Positions 34,022 through 44,480 of a stretch of 64,000 bases of DNA are shown one piece after another. The notes beneath the pieces were generated by a model, which saw only the letters and a list, made by a program, of their open reading frames with translations, was not told the DNA's origin and did not search any database. The position numbers were made by a program, and so were the translations under genes. Each line of letters starts with the position of its first letter. Position 1 is the first letter of the stretch. Source of the stretch: Callorhinus ursinus (lineage: Eukaryota; Chordata; Mammalia; Carnivora; Otariidae); assembly GCF_003265705.1 (NCBI RefSeq), contig NW_020313005.1, positions 16,560,109 through 16,624,108 on the forward strand, in the 5' to 3' direction.

Positions 34022-34190
34022 GGGGTGGCCTTGGGTGGCTCAGTTGGTTAAGTGTCTGCCTTGATTTTGGTTCAGGTCAAGATCTAAGTGTTGTGAGACT
34101 GAGCCTCACATCGGGCTCCGCGCTGGGCATGAAGCCTGCTTGAGATTCTCTCTTTCCGTCTCCCTCTGCCCCTTGCCCCCTCTAAAAAAA
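34022..34190 (+). mobile_element. SINEC retroposon, sense
   Basis: Head 'ccttgggtggctcagttggt', then 'ttcaggtcaagatctaagtg', 'cacatcgggctccgcgctgg' and a CT-rich body ending in A9. A target duplication is only tentative ('ttatggaaact' before, 'ttataaaaact' after). Diverged copy. Confidence 0.9.
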
Positions 34191-34295
34191 AATTATAAAA
34201 ACTATTGTAGTCCTTTTTTTAAAAAAGAACTTTTTATTTCTGTTTTCTTTTATTTTTTTTTTAGTTTCCGTCTTTTTTGTTTTTAAGGAGATATG

Positions 34296-34785
34296 CTAGT
34301 ATTTGAAAATTAGAGAGAATAAGGAAAAACAAAACAAAACTCTAGTTATAAGCAGACATGAGGCCAAGGCTGTAAGTAGGTGGCTCGGATTCCCCCGTGG
34401 AGTCTTGGTAAGAATGATAACATCCCTCCTGGGCAGAGAAACCCGGGGGTGGGGGGAATGCAGGGCCCCAACACCCACATGCATTCCTGCAGTGGCATGC
34501 TCCATGTCAGTTACTCCTATCGGTCCCACTGCCAAGAACCTGAGATGTGGGGGACCCTGGGCAGGTGGGGAAAGCCAGAACCCACAGCTACCTCTTCTTG
34601 TGAAATTCACCAGCTTCCCAAAGGACAATACAGTAAGTGGGATTTCAGGAGTTCTGATCCCACAGTTAAGGCTCTCTCGAAGTCCACTCCTCTCATCTGT
34701 CTTGTTCATTCCTGAACTTTCTTTAGGAATAAGGCAACATATTAGGCTCATGAGTAACCAAATCCCCTGGATCCACATACACTAA
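34296..34785. other. Two opposed 160-codon open frames, probably chance
   Basis: A 160-residue frame on each strand (minus 34296-34778, plus 34303-34785) covers nearly the same 490 bases. These are among the longest ATG-to-stop frames outside the L1. Neither resembles a known domain; the minus one starts with a hydrophobic stretch (about residues 5-18). Matching lengths on both strands suggest a local lack of stop codons from the GC-rich composition rather than a gene. Flanking splice sites or a poly-A signal are not evident. Confidence 0.3.
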
Positions 34786-34799
34786 CTGCTATGCACATA

Positions 34800-35090
34800 G
34801 AGGCACACCCTTTGTAATAATCTGGATTTGGGTTCAAACTGCAGCTTTGTCCATTAACAACTGTACAACTTTTAAACAATTTCACTTACTTCTTTGAACT
34901 TTAGCTGCCTCATTTAAAAAAGAGAGGGAATAAAAAAGTCTACCTCTCTTAATTATGGAGGTGAAATATTTTCTAAATTGTGACGTAGGCAAGGCCATGA
35001 CCTATTGCTTATTTGCCTTCATTCATGTCCTCAATACTTGGTAAACTGCCCAGTATATGTTAAGTGTTCAATGCTCATCTTATGAGAATA
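34800..35090 (+). mobile_element. MIR SINE, sense, diverged
   Basis: Contains 'atctggatttgggttcaaac', 'gaactttagctgcctcattt' and 'gcccagtatatgttaagtgt' in sense MIR order, with an insertion in the middle. Confidence 0.6.
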
Positions 35091-35104
35091 ATAATAATAA
35101 AAGC

Positions 35105-35300
35105 CACTTTTTAGTTATGCATTACTGTATGACAGGAGTTACGATTATGCGTTTTACTCTGATTATATCAATTAATCTTTATAACACAAATACATGAGGT
35201 TTATAATATCACTATCCCATGCTACAGATTAGGCCTCAAAGTTAAATAACTTGCCCAAGGCCCAGAAAGTTTTGAGATTTTAACCACAATTCAGTGAGTA
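35105..35300 (-). mobile_element. MIR SINE, antisense
   Basis: Shows 'tgtatgacaggagttacgat', 'atatcactatcccatgctac', 'agattaggcctcaaagttaa' and 'taacttgcccaaggcccaga'. It faces the previous MIR tail to tail. Confidence 0.7.
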
Positions 35301-37379
35301 TACAGGTTTTTGGTAAGCATGGGAGTTGAGCCACATTAAGGGGGATCTGGAAGATGGCTAGAATAGTCGGCACACTCTTACCATAGACAGTGTTCTCTAG
35401 AGCTTGACCCCAGTACCTCAAAGTGTCTTCCCAATACTCATGGTCAAAGTCCCTGAGCATTGCAGTTAGACCCACGTTGCTCTGATCGGAACACAGGTGC
35501 ATGTTAATCCTGTCTCAGGTAGACTCTCTTGGCCTCAGAGTGGGAGCTATGCCATGGTCTTGGCCTGTCCACTGCAGCCCCACCCTGCTGGCCAGTATTG
35601 AACGGCCATTCTCTGCCCTATCACCGGAGCTGGGGCTTCATTGCTGCTCAGAGTCTGGAACTATGAAATTTGGGTCCCTAGAATGCCCCATATCCACTTG
35701 GTCCTAAAGGAGAAATTAAGCAAATAAGCTGATTGAAAGAGTGAGAAGAGAAAGTGAGCATAAACTAATTAGATGGGGGAGGGGCAGCTTTATCAGAGCC
35801 TGAGAGCCCCCGTGTTCAGCAATCCAGCGCTCACCCACAATAATTTCTCTTACCTCGCTGTCTAGGAGTCTGACCCTGAAGAATTACTTTGAGCTGTCAC
35901 CACTCCAGATGGAAATATAAGACCATTTTATCCCTGCAGTTAACATAAACTGGAGCATAGCCATTAATCCCAGAGTCTGGGCACAAACCTCATGCCAAAA
36001 TATACCAAATGGACCCTTCTAGTACATATTGGGGATTTAGTTAACTAAAAATACACTTGATTCTTTCTCCTGCTAACACACACACACACACACACACACA
36101 CACCAATTTCTTCTCCTCTATTTCCCCTACAAAGGAGGGGTAAAATTGGGTGGAATAAACTTTCTTGATTGTTTTTGGAGGGAAAGAAGATTTATGAAGT
36201 GACAAGCTATGGAGTGTTATGAAGTGACAGGAAAATAAAGCAGCGAGAAAAATAGGTTCAGTACTGCACTCAGTTTTGCTGAGAAAAACAGGAAAAGATG
36301 AGCAAGAAATGAGGCTTAATTTTAATGAAGGGAAATTTGCTGCTAAGTAAAGAGACTGCAGGAAGTGGGGGGTGCACAGGCTTCAAAGGAGAGCAGGGCC
36401 TTGCATTCTATTGTGATGGACAAGATTTTGTTCTTGAAGAAACAGCCTTAGCACACAAAAGACCAAAAACAGAAAATGCTGGATGTAGAGTACAAAACAG
36501 ACATCTGCAATGCAGGCACGCACGAAGGGACCCACTTTCTTCCCAGATGAGCTCTGTGGAGGTCGATTAAGGATCTGCCTTTCTCACTCTGTAATTCCTA
36601 CTTTTTCTCCATATAAGTGCTTTGAACATGCAAAAGATGTTGCATATCTTGGCGAGGATTTGACACTCTTTCCTAGAGAAATTTGATCAGATTTCCCAAT
36701 TATGGGCTGCTGGGATATCTTAAAAATCTCACCACCATTTGTTACCTATTAATAGAATTAAAACTTTATATATAAAACTTACATATTCTAATATAATAAA
36801 AGAATATATATATATTATCATATGTATATCACTATTTGGGGGGTCTTTCTGCATTTTGAGAGGTGTTAAAATTACTCCAGTGGGAATGAAGTTTTGTTGA
36901 TATAAAAAGACAAAAGGTAAATTTTTTCCACTGGCTAGTTCAAGTTAACAAGATTTGGAGTAATTACATTTGTAGGTGTTTCAGCAGAACTGGTTTAGTG
37001 AAAGATGGGTGGGGTTAGGAATGATTTCCCCAAAATAATGCAACCTAGCAATCAAATATTTGGAAGGGTGAACATAGAGGATGTCTTGGTCTATATTTAT
37101 GCCAAATCAGTTCTAATATTTCCCATCAGAACACAGCACATCTGTAGCAGTATGTAGTGGAAAATTAATGGGGCTTTTCATACTAGAGCCTCAACTAGGG
37201 TGTGAGTCTGGAGCCCTCCCAGCACTCTGCCATTTAGGCTGAGAGCCTCCCCTGCACTCCTGGACTGTCCCTACCTCTCTCCGAGGACAGTCTTCATGCA
37301 CAGGACACGTGCAAAGCTTCAAGTATCTGGAATGAAGAATACAGTATTGCAAATCTTAATCATAGATGCAGAAAGAAAT
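35301..37379. other. Unassigned unique DNA
   Basis: No gene recognised. A 13-base word (TTATGAAGTGACA) recurs 25 bases apart at about 36192 and 36217. AT-rich pockets lie at 36760-36835. Confidence 0.42.
36076..36103 (+). repeat. (AC)14 microsatellite
   Basis: A perfect AC run of 28 bases. Confidence 0.95.
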
Positions 37380-37575
37380 TCTAGGATGTGTAGAGGTATA
37401 TGTGGAGAGTATATGTAGTACTATGTGTGGAATATACATAGAAAAAATTGTATATATAATACTATATGCTATTCTCTATATATCAATTACATTACAGATA
37501 TAATTCCATATCTATTGAACATATATATATGCACATATATAAATATATATTTGTAAATATGTAAATGTATACAAA
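37380..37575. repeat. AT-rich (TA)n-like tract
   Basis: Dense TATATA/ATATAC words with interspersed GT, giving several small palindromes. The minus-strand frame at 37512-37727 ends in Tyr/Ile repeats because of it. Confidence 0.75.
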
Positions 37576-37973
37576 TATATATCTAAACTAAAATTTAATT
37601 GTTTGTGGGCAAAAAAGGGTTGGCATTTAGTGCCCTGAGGAAGAATAAAGCAAATGCAGTTTTGCTCTAGTTTGCGCCTACTTAGTGACAATTTAACATT
37701 GCCAAGGAAGGGGACTGAGACCAGCAACTACAGAGTGATGTACTGAGTAGAGTAACTCGGAAAGCCTGCTGAAAGGCAAGCGGGCTGGGATGTGGTCAGA
37801 TTAGGGAGGCTTCTGAGCAGCTCCTTCTAAAAATGATTTCCTTCCTTTCCCTAGCAATAGTGCTTTGTACAGACCCAGAATTCTTCATTTTCTTAAAAGT
37901 TCTAGGTAACTTTCAACAGCAAAATTTTTCTTCATCTTGATTCCAGCCTTGCATTCTTTGATAATTGATTTTT

Positions 37974-38500
37974 TCACTTGGGCTGAGCAGACAGCATGGC
38001 CATAATTACAGAGTGGTGGCATATCATCCTTAAATTCTTTTTTTTTTTTAATTCTCCCAGAAATGGCTCACACCTTGGATTTGAGCAACGTGGAGGCAAT
38101 CTCTTCAGACAGTGGGACAGGCAGGGATCAGACAACATTTGCAGTAAAAAGGAGGAAAAATAAAAGACTCTCTTCAAATATTCAGGGAGAGCCACAAAAT
38201 GCTGAAGTAAATCCTTATCAGGAATTTTAATGAGCAAAATAAAATATGAAATCTGTGTGATTAAAATCAAATCTTCCCCCTTCTGCTCATCTAGAACCAT
38301 CTGCCAAAACCAAGGAACAAGGAAGGCGCTGGGAGGCCTTTTGTATTTAATTACTGCCAGGGTTTTCCTCAGTTCAAAGCAATCTCCCAAGCCCCCACAG
38401 GGGTAACGGAGAACTTGAGAGAACAAATAAGCTCCCTTCTGAGTGATTTAGAATCCCAGACAACAAATAATAAACATTTTAACTGAACTGGAGAGATCCA
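37974..38500 (-). promoter_or_regulatory. Candidate conserved element containing a 150-codon open frame
   Basis: Repeat-free DNA with a 150-residue minus-strand frame (37974-38426) that matches no family I know. The plus strand shows a CATAATTACAG motif at 38000, TTTTAATGAGC at 38225, GTGATTAAAATC at 38258 and TATTTAATTACTGCC at 38343, which looks more like clustered homeodomain sites than codons. It could be an enhancer, a chance frame or an unrecognised exon; I favour non-coding. Confidence 0.22.
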
Positions 38501-39032
38501 AGCCAGTTTGACTTAGAATTTGTGTCCCTGTTGGGGTCGGGGACATAGTGATTCCGGAGGAAACTAGAAATTTGGACCACGATCTGCCCTTCCAGAACCA
38601 CCCTTTAGGGGCCACTCGATCCTTTTTGTTTGGGCTCCTCCTCTGATTTCCAGAGTCTCTCTAGGTATCTCAAACCCACAAGCTTGGGAGTTGGATAGGA
38701 GAAGTATCCCTCCATAATAATCCAGGAATATCTGGAATATAATGTTCATCTCTCATGCCTAGTGGCCTGGTTGGTGCCTCAGCCCTTTTGGAGAAGTTAC
38801 TTCTGTGAGCTTATCTCTTAAACTCTGGGTGCTGTCTGAACAGCACCAGTGGCATTACTCAAACAGATTGTCCTCAACCCTGGAACATTTTCCTTTCTTA
38901 GTGGTTACAACGGTTGCTTTTCTTGCAGTGCCTTTTAGGGGCATGTAAATTTGCGGTGAACATTTATGCAGTGTCTGTCTTTTCTGTTCAAACCATATTA
39001 TCTTTCCATTTATGTTCAGATTTATTTCATTT
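38501..39032. other. Unassigned unique DNA
   Basis: No gene or recognised repeat. Confidence 0.4.
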
Positions 39033-39213
39033 TGGGGCACCTGGGTGACTCAGTCGGTTAAGTGTCTGTCTTCAGCTCAGGTCATGATCCCAGGGTCCTG
39101 GGATCCAGTCCCGCATGGGGCTCCCTGTTCAGCGGGGAGCCTGCTTCTCCCTCTGCCCCTCACCCTGCTGGTGCTCTCTCTTTCTCTCTCAAATAAGTAA
39201 ATAATAAAAAAAA
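39033..39213 (+). mobile_element. SINEC retroposon, sense, well preserved
   Basis: Head GGGGCACCTGGGTGACTCAG, then 'ttcagctcaggtcatgatcc', 'cagggtcctgggatccagtc', 'gttcagcggggagcctgctt', CT-rich body and A-rich tail. A perfect 15-bp target duplication AGATTTATTTCATTT flanks it (39018-39032, 39214-39228). Confidence 0.97.
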
Positions 39214-39699
39214 AGATTTATTTCATTTCAAGCAGTGACTTCACCACCTTTGCCCTTTGTGAGGAGGAGCAAGGCTGTTTTGTGTAAGCATTTGGATTGA
39301 ATAAAACACAAGTGGGCCAGGTAGACCCTCCAGAAATCCAATCTTCTGTTTCTTAGATGAGGAGGTGCAATTGGTATTTTGCCACCAGATACCCGTGTGG
39401 GGACTGTGAAGCTGATAGAGCTCTAGCACATCTATTCCCCAGCTGGTCATTGTGAGTAGGAGTGAAACAGGAGACTGGTCAGGCTTGAACCACAGGTTCC
39501 CGTGTCTCTGGGTGGTCCAGGTGGTCACCGTGCCACTAGGATGTCTCTCTTCCCTGCTATTTAGTCCAACCCTTATCATGAGTCCTATCATTAGACATAT
39601 TTTCAACCTTCTTTTTCATTCAGTGTCTATTAATATTAATTCAATTTTATATATACCAGGTCTTGGGCAAGTAGTTGTTGAAAAATATATCATTCATAA

Positions 39700-40020
39700 T
39701 GGCTCAATTGTTTATTTATTCTTTCAACAAATATTTATTGAGCAGGTAGTAAGTGGCTGGCACTGTGCTAATCTCCAGGAACAAAGCAGTGGGTGGATGG
39801 GGATGGCAGCTTGGACGACCTTGGTGTCTGTGAAGTTGGCAGAATGTAGGCCTATCTGAGATTGTTTCGGAGATAGAGCCAGGAGAGCTGGCTGGTGGGC
39901 TGGATGAGAAAAGTGAGTAATCAAGGACTATTCCTATATTGTTGGTAGTAGCAAATATGTCAATGGTGGTACCCATTGGCAAATGCAATAGGTTTTGGGA
40001 AAGACCAACGACTCTTCTCA
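39700..40020 (-). mobile_element. L2 LINE fragment, antisense
   Basis: The 3' end 'ctttcaacaaatatttattg', 'agtggctggcactgtgctaa' is followed by inner L2 text 'caaggactattcctatattg' and 'caatggtggtacccattggc', so part of the L2 interior has been deleted between the two. Confidence 0.75.
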
Positions 40021-40029
40021 AGTGCCTAA

Positions 40030-40215
40030 ACCACTGGTATCTTAAAATGTCTTTAATGCAGTAGCTTAATCAGGGCATATCAGAACTAACTGTTAAGGTT
40101 TTAATTTTTTTAACGTAATTGAATGGGAGCCATCCCAGTCTTACTGAATCAGATTATTTAGATGGTGGGACCTAAGCATCTGTGTTTGAAATTCTTTGCA
40201 TATCTCTGGTTAAAA
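40030..40215 (+). mobile_element. Possible hAT-Charlie MITE
   Basis: Shows 'ccactggtatcttaaaatgt' at one end and 'actgaatcagattatttaga', 'tgggacctaagcatctgtgt' internally, resembling the hAT MITE 'gagattctgatttaattggtctgggg' region. Diverged. Confidence 0.5.
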
Positions 40216-40650
40216 AAGTTATTGCTGAAAAGCATCACCGTAAACACACGTGGGTATTATGTGTTTGTGTATCAATGTTCATGTGAATCTGTATAATCCA
40301 ACTATGATATGTTTTTAATCTCAAACTGAGTTTCCAAATACCTGTCTTTAATTAATTTCAGCCCAATTGCCATCAGTCAGCGTAGCTGCCTTGCATTCGA
40401 ATAAGTGATTGAAAGTTGATGGTATGAGTTAATATAAAATCATATATAATTTTTAGTATTTTTCAGCAGAAGCCTTCTGTTTAATCCACACTTTTTAAGA
40501 CCATGTGGTTCCTAAATGCCATGCTGCTTGAGTTTTGCCCTCAGAACAAGTGATCATGAACGCTCGTCTCTTCTCATGTTTAAAATAGGAATGCAGATAT
40601 CTTCCACAATAGCCACCACACTGAATCCATGGGATCAAGCTTGAGTTTCT

Positions 40651-40849
40651 TTTTTTTTTTAAGATTTTATTTATTTATTTGAGAGAGAGAATGAGATAGA
40701 GAGAGAGAGCATGAGAGGGGGGAGGGTCCGAGGGAGAAGCAGACTCCCTGCCGAGCAGGGAGCCCGATGCGGGACTCGATCCCGGGACTCCAGGATCATG
40801 ACCTGAGCCGAAGGCAGTTGCTTAACCAACTGAGCCACCCAGGCGCCCC
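40651..40849 (-). mobile_element. SINEC retroposon, antisense, well preserved
   Basis: T-run and 'aagattttatttatttattt' tail, GA-rich body, 'actccctgccgagcagggag', 'actcgatcccgggactccag' and terminal 'tgagccacccaggcgcccc'. A perfect 16-bp duplication TCAAGCTTGAGTTTCT flanks it (40635-40650 and 40850-40865). It is among the youngest-looking copies here. Confidence 0.98.
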
Positions 40850-40865
40850 TCAAGCTTGAGTTTCT

Positions 40866-41880
40866 AATAACTGGTTGGCACTTAGTACACATGTCTATTA
40901 TTATATTTTTCAACTACATTACAGTCAACAGCTAATCTGCATTGATATATCATAATGAGACAAATGGGTGTTTGCTATGCAGAAAATGAGAAGCAGAGCT
41001 GGGAAGCCTGATTTCATGCTTTTGACATAACCAAAACCACAGGCTAATACTGCCATCCGGAGTGGCCCATACTGTGAAACATCCTTTCATTCCCCAAATC
41101 CCACCAAAGCATCACAGAGGAAATATTTAGGTCCACCCAAATCCCGCCAAACCATCACAGAGGAAATATTTAGGTCCACACACACCAAGGAGGGGGTCTG
41201 CTCTCCCAGCCTCATACGTGCCGACTGCCTGACACAGTTTATCTTTTGAATACACCATCCAAACCAACTATGAATAAAATCAACTTAACCAAAATTGATG
41301 TTTTTTTGTAGAGCTGCTTAAAATCTAAGTGGAAGTGAAACCTTTGAAGCTGCCTTCTCTCAGTAAAAGCAGCACTTAACTGAGCTTTTGATGGCTTCAG
41401 GCGCCTGTGGAACCCTCCCATGTCAGGTGCCACAGCACCTCCGTTCCAGGAGCTGCAGAATCATTAGGGAATGGACAGAAATGGAATCAATTAGGTTCTA
41501 TTTTTTTATGAAATGTTTTCTCCTCCCCAGTCCTGAGTGAGCCCAGAGCGTCAGTCCCAGTATTCCATGTATCTGGGCAGACTGGTGGTTCCCATATACA
41601 CTTTTCTTTGCACATTTTACAGCCAGGAGAAAAGGAAGAGGAGGCACAGGGTCCGAGACCACATCTCATTCTAAATCACAGAGTGGCTGATGCCCTTTAT
41701 TTACACATCGGCAAAGTTAATGGACTGTTTTCCAGAGAAGAACATAATTTTTCAGAGTTTTTATTTTAAATTACTAAATCAATACTCCATAAGCAAACAA
41801 AAAGATATTTATAAGATGTTAGCATTCTGGAATTGGTGAAAATACATAACTTTTTACTTTATAAAGGAAGAAGTTGATAA
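40866..41880. other. Unassigned unique DNA
   Basis: Apart from the 43-bp tandem duplication there is no gene or named repeat. The stretch 41220-41480 is repeat-free and could be conserved, without direct proof. Confidence 0.4.
41093..41178 (+). repeat. 43-bp tandem duplication
   Basis: Two adjacent 43-base units (41093-41135, 41136-41178) differ at only two positions (A/G and G/C). Both contain ATCACAGAGGAAATATTTAG. High identity implies a recent slippage or unequal-exchange event. Confidence 0.96.
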
Positions 41881-41983
41881 GAACTAACATTTATTAGATG
41901 CTTATTATGTGTTAGGCACTCTGACACTTGCTTCATGCAAATTATCTCCTTTAATTACAGCAAGAAACTCTGAGTTGGGTGGG

Positions 41984-42195
41984 TTTTTTTTTTTAGAGAT
42001 TTTATTTATTTACTTTAGAGAGAGAAAGAGAGAACGTGCATAGCGATAGGGGGGAAGGGGAGACAAAGGGAAAGAGAATCTTAAGCAGGCTGGGTGCTCA
42101 GCTTGGAGCCCACTGTGGGGCTTGATCTCAGGACCCTGAGATTGAAGAGGAAACTAAGAGCCCAACGCCTAACCAACTGCACCGCCCAGGTGCCC
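41984..42195 (-). mobile_element. SINEC retroposon, antisense
   Basis: T-run, 'gattttatttatttacttta', GA-rich body, 'cttgatctcaggaccctgag' and end 'caccgcccaggtgccc'. It interrupts the MIR; any target duplication is unclear (about 'tgggtggg' and 'tgggaggg'). More diverged than its neighbour. Confidence 0.93.
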
Positions 42196-42270
42196 ATGGG
42201 AGGGGTTATTGTTCTAATTATATGTGAAAGGATTAGATGATTAGAGAATGTCTCAAAAATGTCATGTAGA

Positions 42271-42462
42271 GGGGTCCCTGGGTGGCTCAGTTGTTAGGCA
42301 TCTGCCTTCGGCTCAGGTCGTGATCCCAGGGTCCTGGGATCAAGCCCTGCGTCGGGCTCCCTGCTCCCCGGGAAGCCTGCTTCTCCCTCTCGCACTCCCC
42401 TTGCTTGTGTTCCCTCTCTCGCTGTGTCTCTCTCTGTCAAATAAATAAATAAAATCTTAAAA
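42271..42462 (+). mobile_element. SINEC retroposon, sense, well preserved
   Basis: Head GGGGTCCCTGGGTGGCTCAG, 'cttcggctcaggtcgtgatc', 'ccagggtcctgggatcaagc', 'tgcgtcgggctccctgctcc', CT body and 'caaataaataaataaaatct' tail. A perfect 16-bp duplication AAAAATGTCATGTAGA flanks it (42255-42270, 42463-42478), copied from the interrupted MIR. Confidence 0.98.
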
Positions 42463-42563
42463 AAAAATGTCATGTAGAATCAGAGGCAAAACCAGGACTT
42501 TAACCCAGTTCCATCAACCTGACTCCAAGTCCGTGGGATGAAAAAAGATAGCTATAATTGACG

Positions 42564-42729
42564 GGGGGGAAGAAAGGAAAGAGAAAAGAAAGAAAGAAAA
42601 AGAAAGAAAGAAAAGAAAGAAAGAAAGANNNNNNNNNNNNNNNNNNNNNNNNNNNNNNNNNNNNNNNNNNNNNNNNNNNNNNNNNNNNNNNNNNNNNNNN
42701 NNNNNNNNNNNNNNNNNNNNNNNNNNNNA

Positions 42730-42765
<36 letters not shown>

Positions 42766-42790
42766 AAAAGAAAGGAAGGAAGGAAGGAAG
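42564..42790 (+). repeat. (GAAA)n/(GGAA)n microsatellite interrupted by an assembly gap
   Basis: GAAA units run up to 42628, resume at 42729 and end in GGAA units near 42790. The true length is unknown because of the gap. The plus-strand Lys/Glu/Arg and minus-strand Phe/Leu/Ser frames across it are artefacts. Confidence 0.96.
42629..42728. other. Assembly gap, 100 N
   Basis: Exactly 100 undetermined bases, a common placeholder for a gap of unknown size, falling inside the tetranucleotide repeat. Confidence 0.99.
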
Positions 42791-44324
42791 AGCAGGAAGA
42801 GCAGTGAGGAGGAGGAGTGGGGTGGGGGGAGGAGATAATAAAGGAAATAGTCCAAATTCTCTTTTCAAGTAGATTGTCTCTATTGAGTAAATTAACCACA
42901 TGATTGGTCAAGTTATACAAATGAAGTGTGTCATTCAGTGAGTTTCAGTACACATTAGGAGGGCATAAAACGTATATAGTGTTAAGGACAAGAAAATAAT
43001 CAAATGACGTGGGAAACTGGTTTGGTGAGGAATGCGTCCCTTCCATTTGCCCTGTGACAAGAACAGAAGCCACCTCGCCACTGACATTCATTCAAGTGTC
43101 AAGGACAAAGCCGACTCAAAATAAACTTTTCCAGGGCATTTCCTGGAAAGCTTTGAATGTAAAAGAATATGGTTCCACACCAGCGTAATGCCTTGGAAAT
43201 ATCAGAAAATGCAGTTTTCTCTGAATTGCTCAATTAAATAAATTTGGTGGAAGATTTTTATCAGCACAGAGGTCCTTTTTGGTTCTTTTGTCCCAGGCCT
43301 TCCTCCGGGGCTGTCTCCAGGAGCAGCTCGCCATACCAGCTGAGCTCTCCCGGGTTGAGGACCCTTCTGACAGCAGCATCTCTGTGCTTCTTACTGTGTG
43401 CTTTTATTTCAAACTCATCAGATGGGTGGTGGTAATGCTCAGGCAGGCTCAGACTTAAGAAATGGAAAATGTGGCAGAGTCAAGGGTTAAAGCAAAACAA
43501 GAATCATTTCTTTCCTGTTTTTTTGTTTTGTTTTGTTTTTGGATTTTTGCTTAGGTGATTAGAGGATCCAGGAAATAGGCAATAAGGCTTGGAGTGATAC
43601 TAGTTGCTAGTGATGTTTTAATTCATGGGTAATGGTCCCTTTTGGGAGATCAGAGTGGGGTTGCCACTAAATGCAACAAATTCCAAGAAGTTCTGAGCAA
43701 AGAATTTGAGCAAAGAATTTCACCCTGTCGGGACCTCGATAGAAGTCTCTTGCTGTTGTTGAGGGAGGGGTATGGATCAGCTGGGGGCCTATGAACTGTG
43801 CTGTGTGCAGTTTATTCTGATTCAGGGCCGGTGAGAATGGTGCTCTGATTTTCCATTCACGCGCATCTCACCTGGGTACACAACTAGACTCGGCTGCTGG
43901 GATGTCTTGACTTGTCAACATGATGTGCCCTGAATTTTAAAGAGAAGACACCAAAAAGGACAGAGTAATTACTGTCCTAGGTTACAGAGATCGGGTTTGA
44001 AGGAAAGGAGTCTCAGCATCTTAAATCACTGGAATCACTGAGGCTGTGAGCAAAGCAAGTTCAGATATCTACATCATATTTAGCTCTGTTTCTCTAGTCC
44101 TGTGAGCTTTGGGGCTTATAGGATGGAGCCACACATGTGGTTGGCTGGGATGGAACACAAATGTGATTGTGTTCATGACCACACTAGGTAAGACAGGGTG
44201 GTCCAGCAGGTGGGATGTGTCTGTGTTCCCTATGCAACAGTTTGATTCTCATAGAACAGCTAGTACGAAGCATCGGAACTGCTGAACACCATGATATGTA
44301 GGCTGTTTCTCTGGGTTTCTGTCT
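42791..44324. other. Unassigned unique DNA
   Basis: No gene or old repeat named. It holds a (TTTTG)n run near 43516-43541 and an exact 13-bp tandem duplication at 43694-43719. The segment 43060-43260 is a weak candidate conserved element. Confidence 0.42.
43694..43719 (+). repeat. Exact 13-bp tandem duplication
   Basis: TGAGCAAAGAATT occurs twice back to back with no mismatch. Confidence 0.95.
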
Positions 44325-44480
44325 GTTGATGAATAACCTAACCCATCTGTGCTTCTGTTTCCTCATCCCATCTGTAAGTGGAAATAATAATAATAACGAT
44401 AATACTATTATCTACCACATAGGATAGAAGCATAACTGCACGTGACAAGGAGCACGCAATAAACATTAGCAATTGTCATT
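44325..44480 (+). mobile_element. MIR SINE fragment, sense
   Basis: Shows 'ctgtgcttctgtttcctcat', 'cccatctgtaagtggaaata', 'taataataac', then 'gcaataaacattagcaattg'. Clear 3' two-thirds of a MIR. Confidence 0.78.

Larger units (their letters stand above)
41881..42535 (-). mobile_element. MIR SINE, antisense, interrupted by two SINECs
   Basis: Start 'aactaacatttattagatgc', 'ttatgtgttaggcactctga', 'attatctcctttaattacag'; after the first SINEC 'ggttattgttctaattatat'; after the second 'atcagaggcaaaaccaggac' and 'caacctgactccaagtccgt'. The three pieces join in MIR order, showing a MIR hit twice. Confidence 0.82.

Noticed and set aside
40651..40849. tRNA-like sequence as a possible tRNA gene
   Set aside because: This is the tRNA-derived head of a SINEC, in line with nine other copies in the window; it lacks a complete cloverleaf and is followed by SINE body and tail.
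42500..42920. Several long frames crossing the N block
   Set aside because: They read a GAAA repeat and undetermined bases; the apparent proteins are artefacts.
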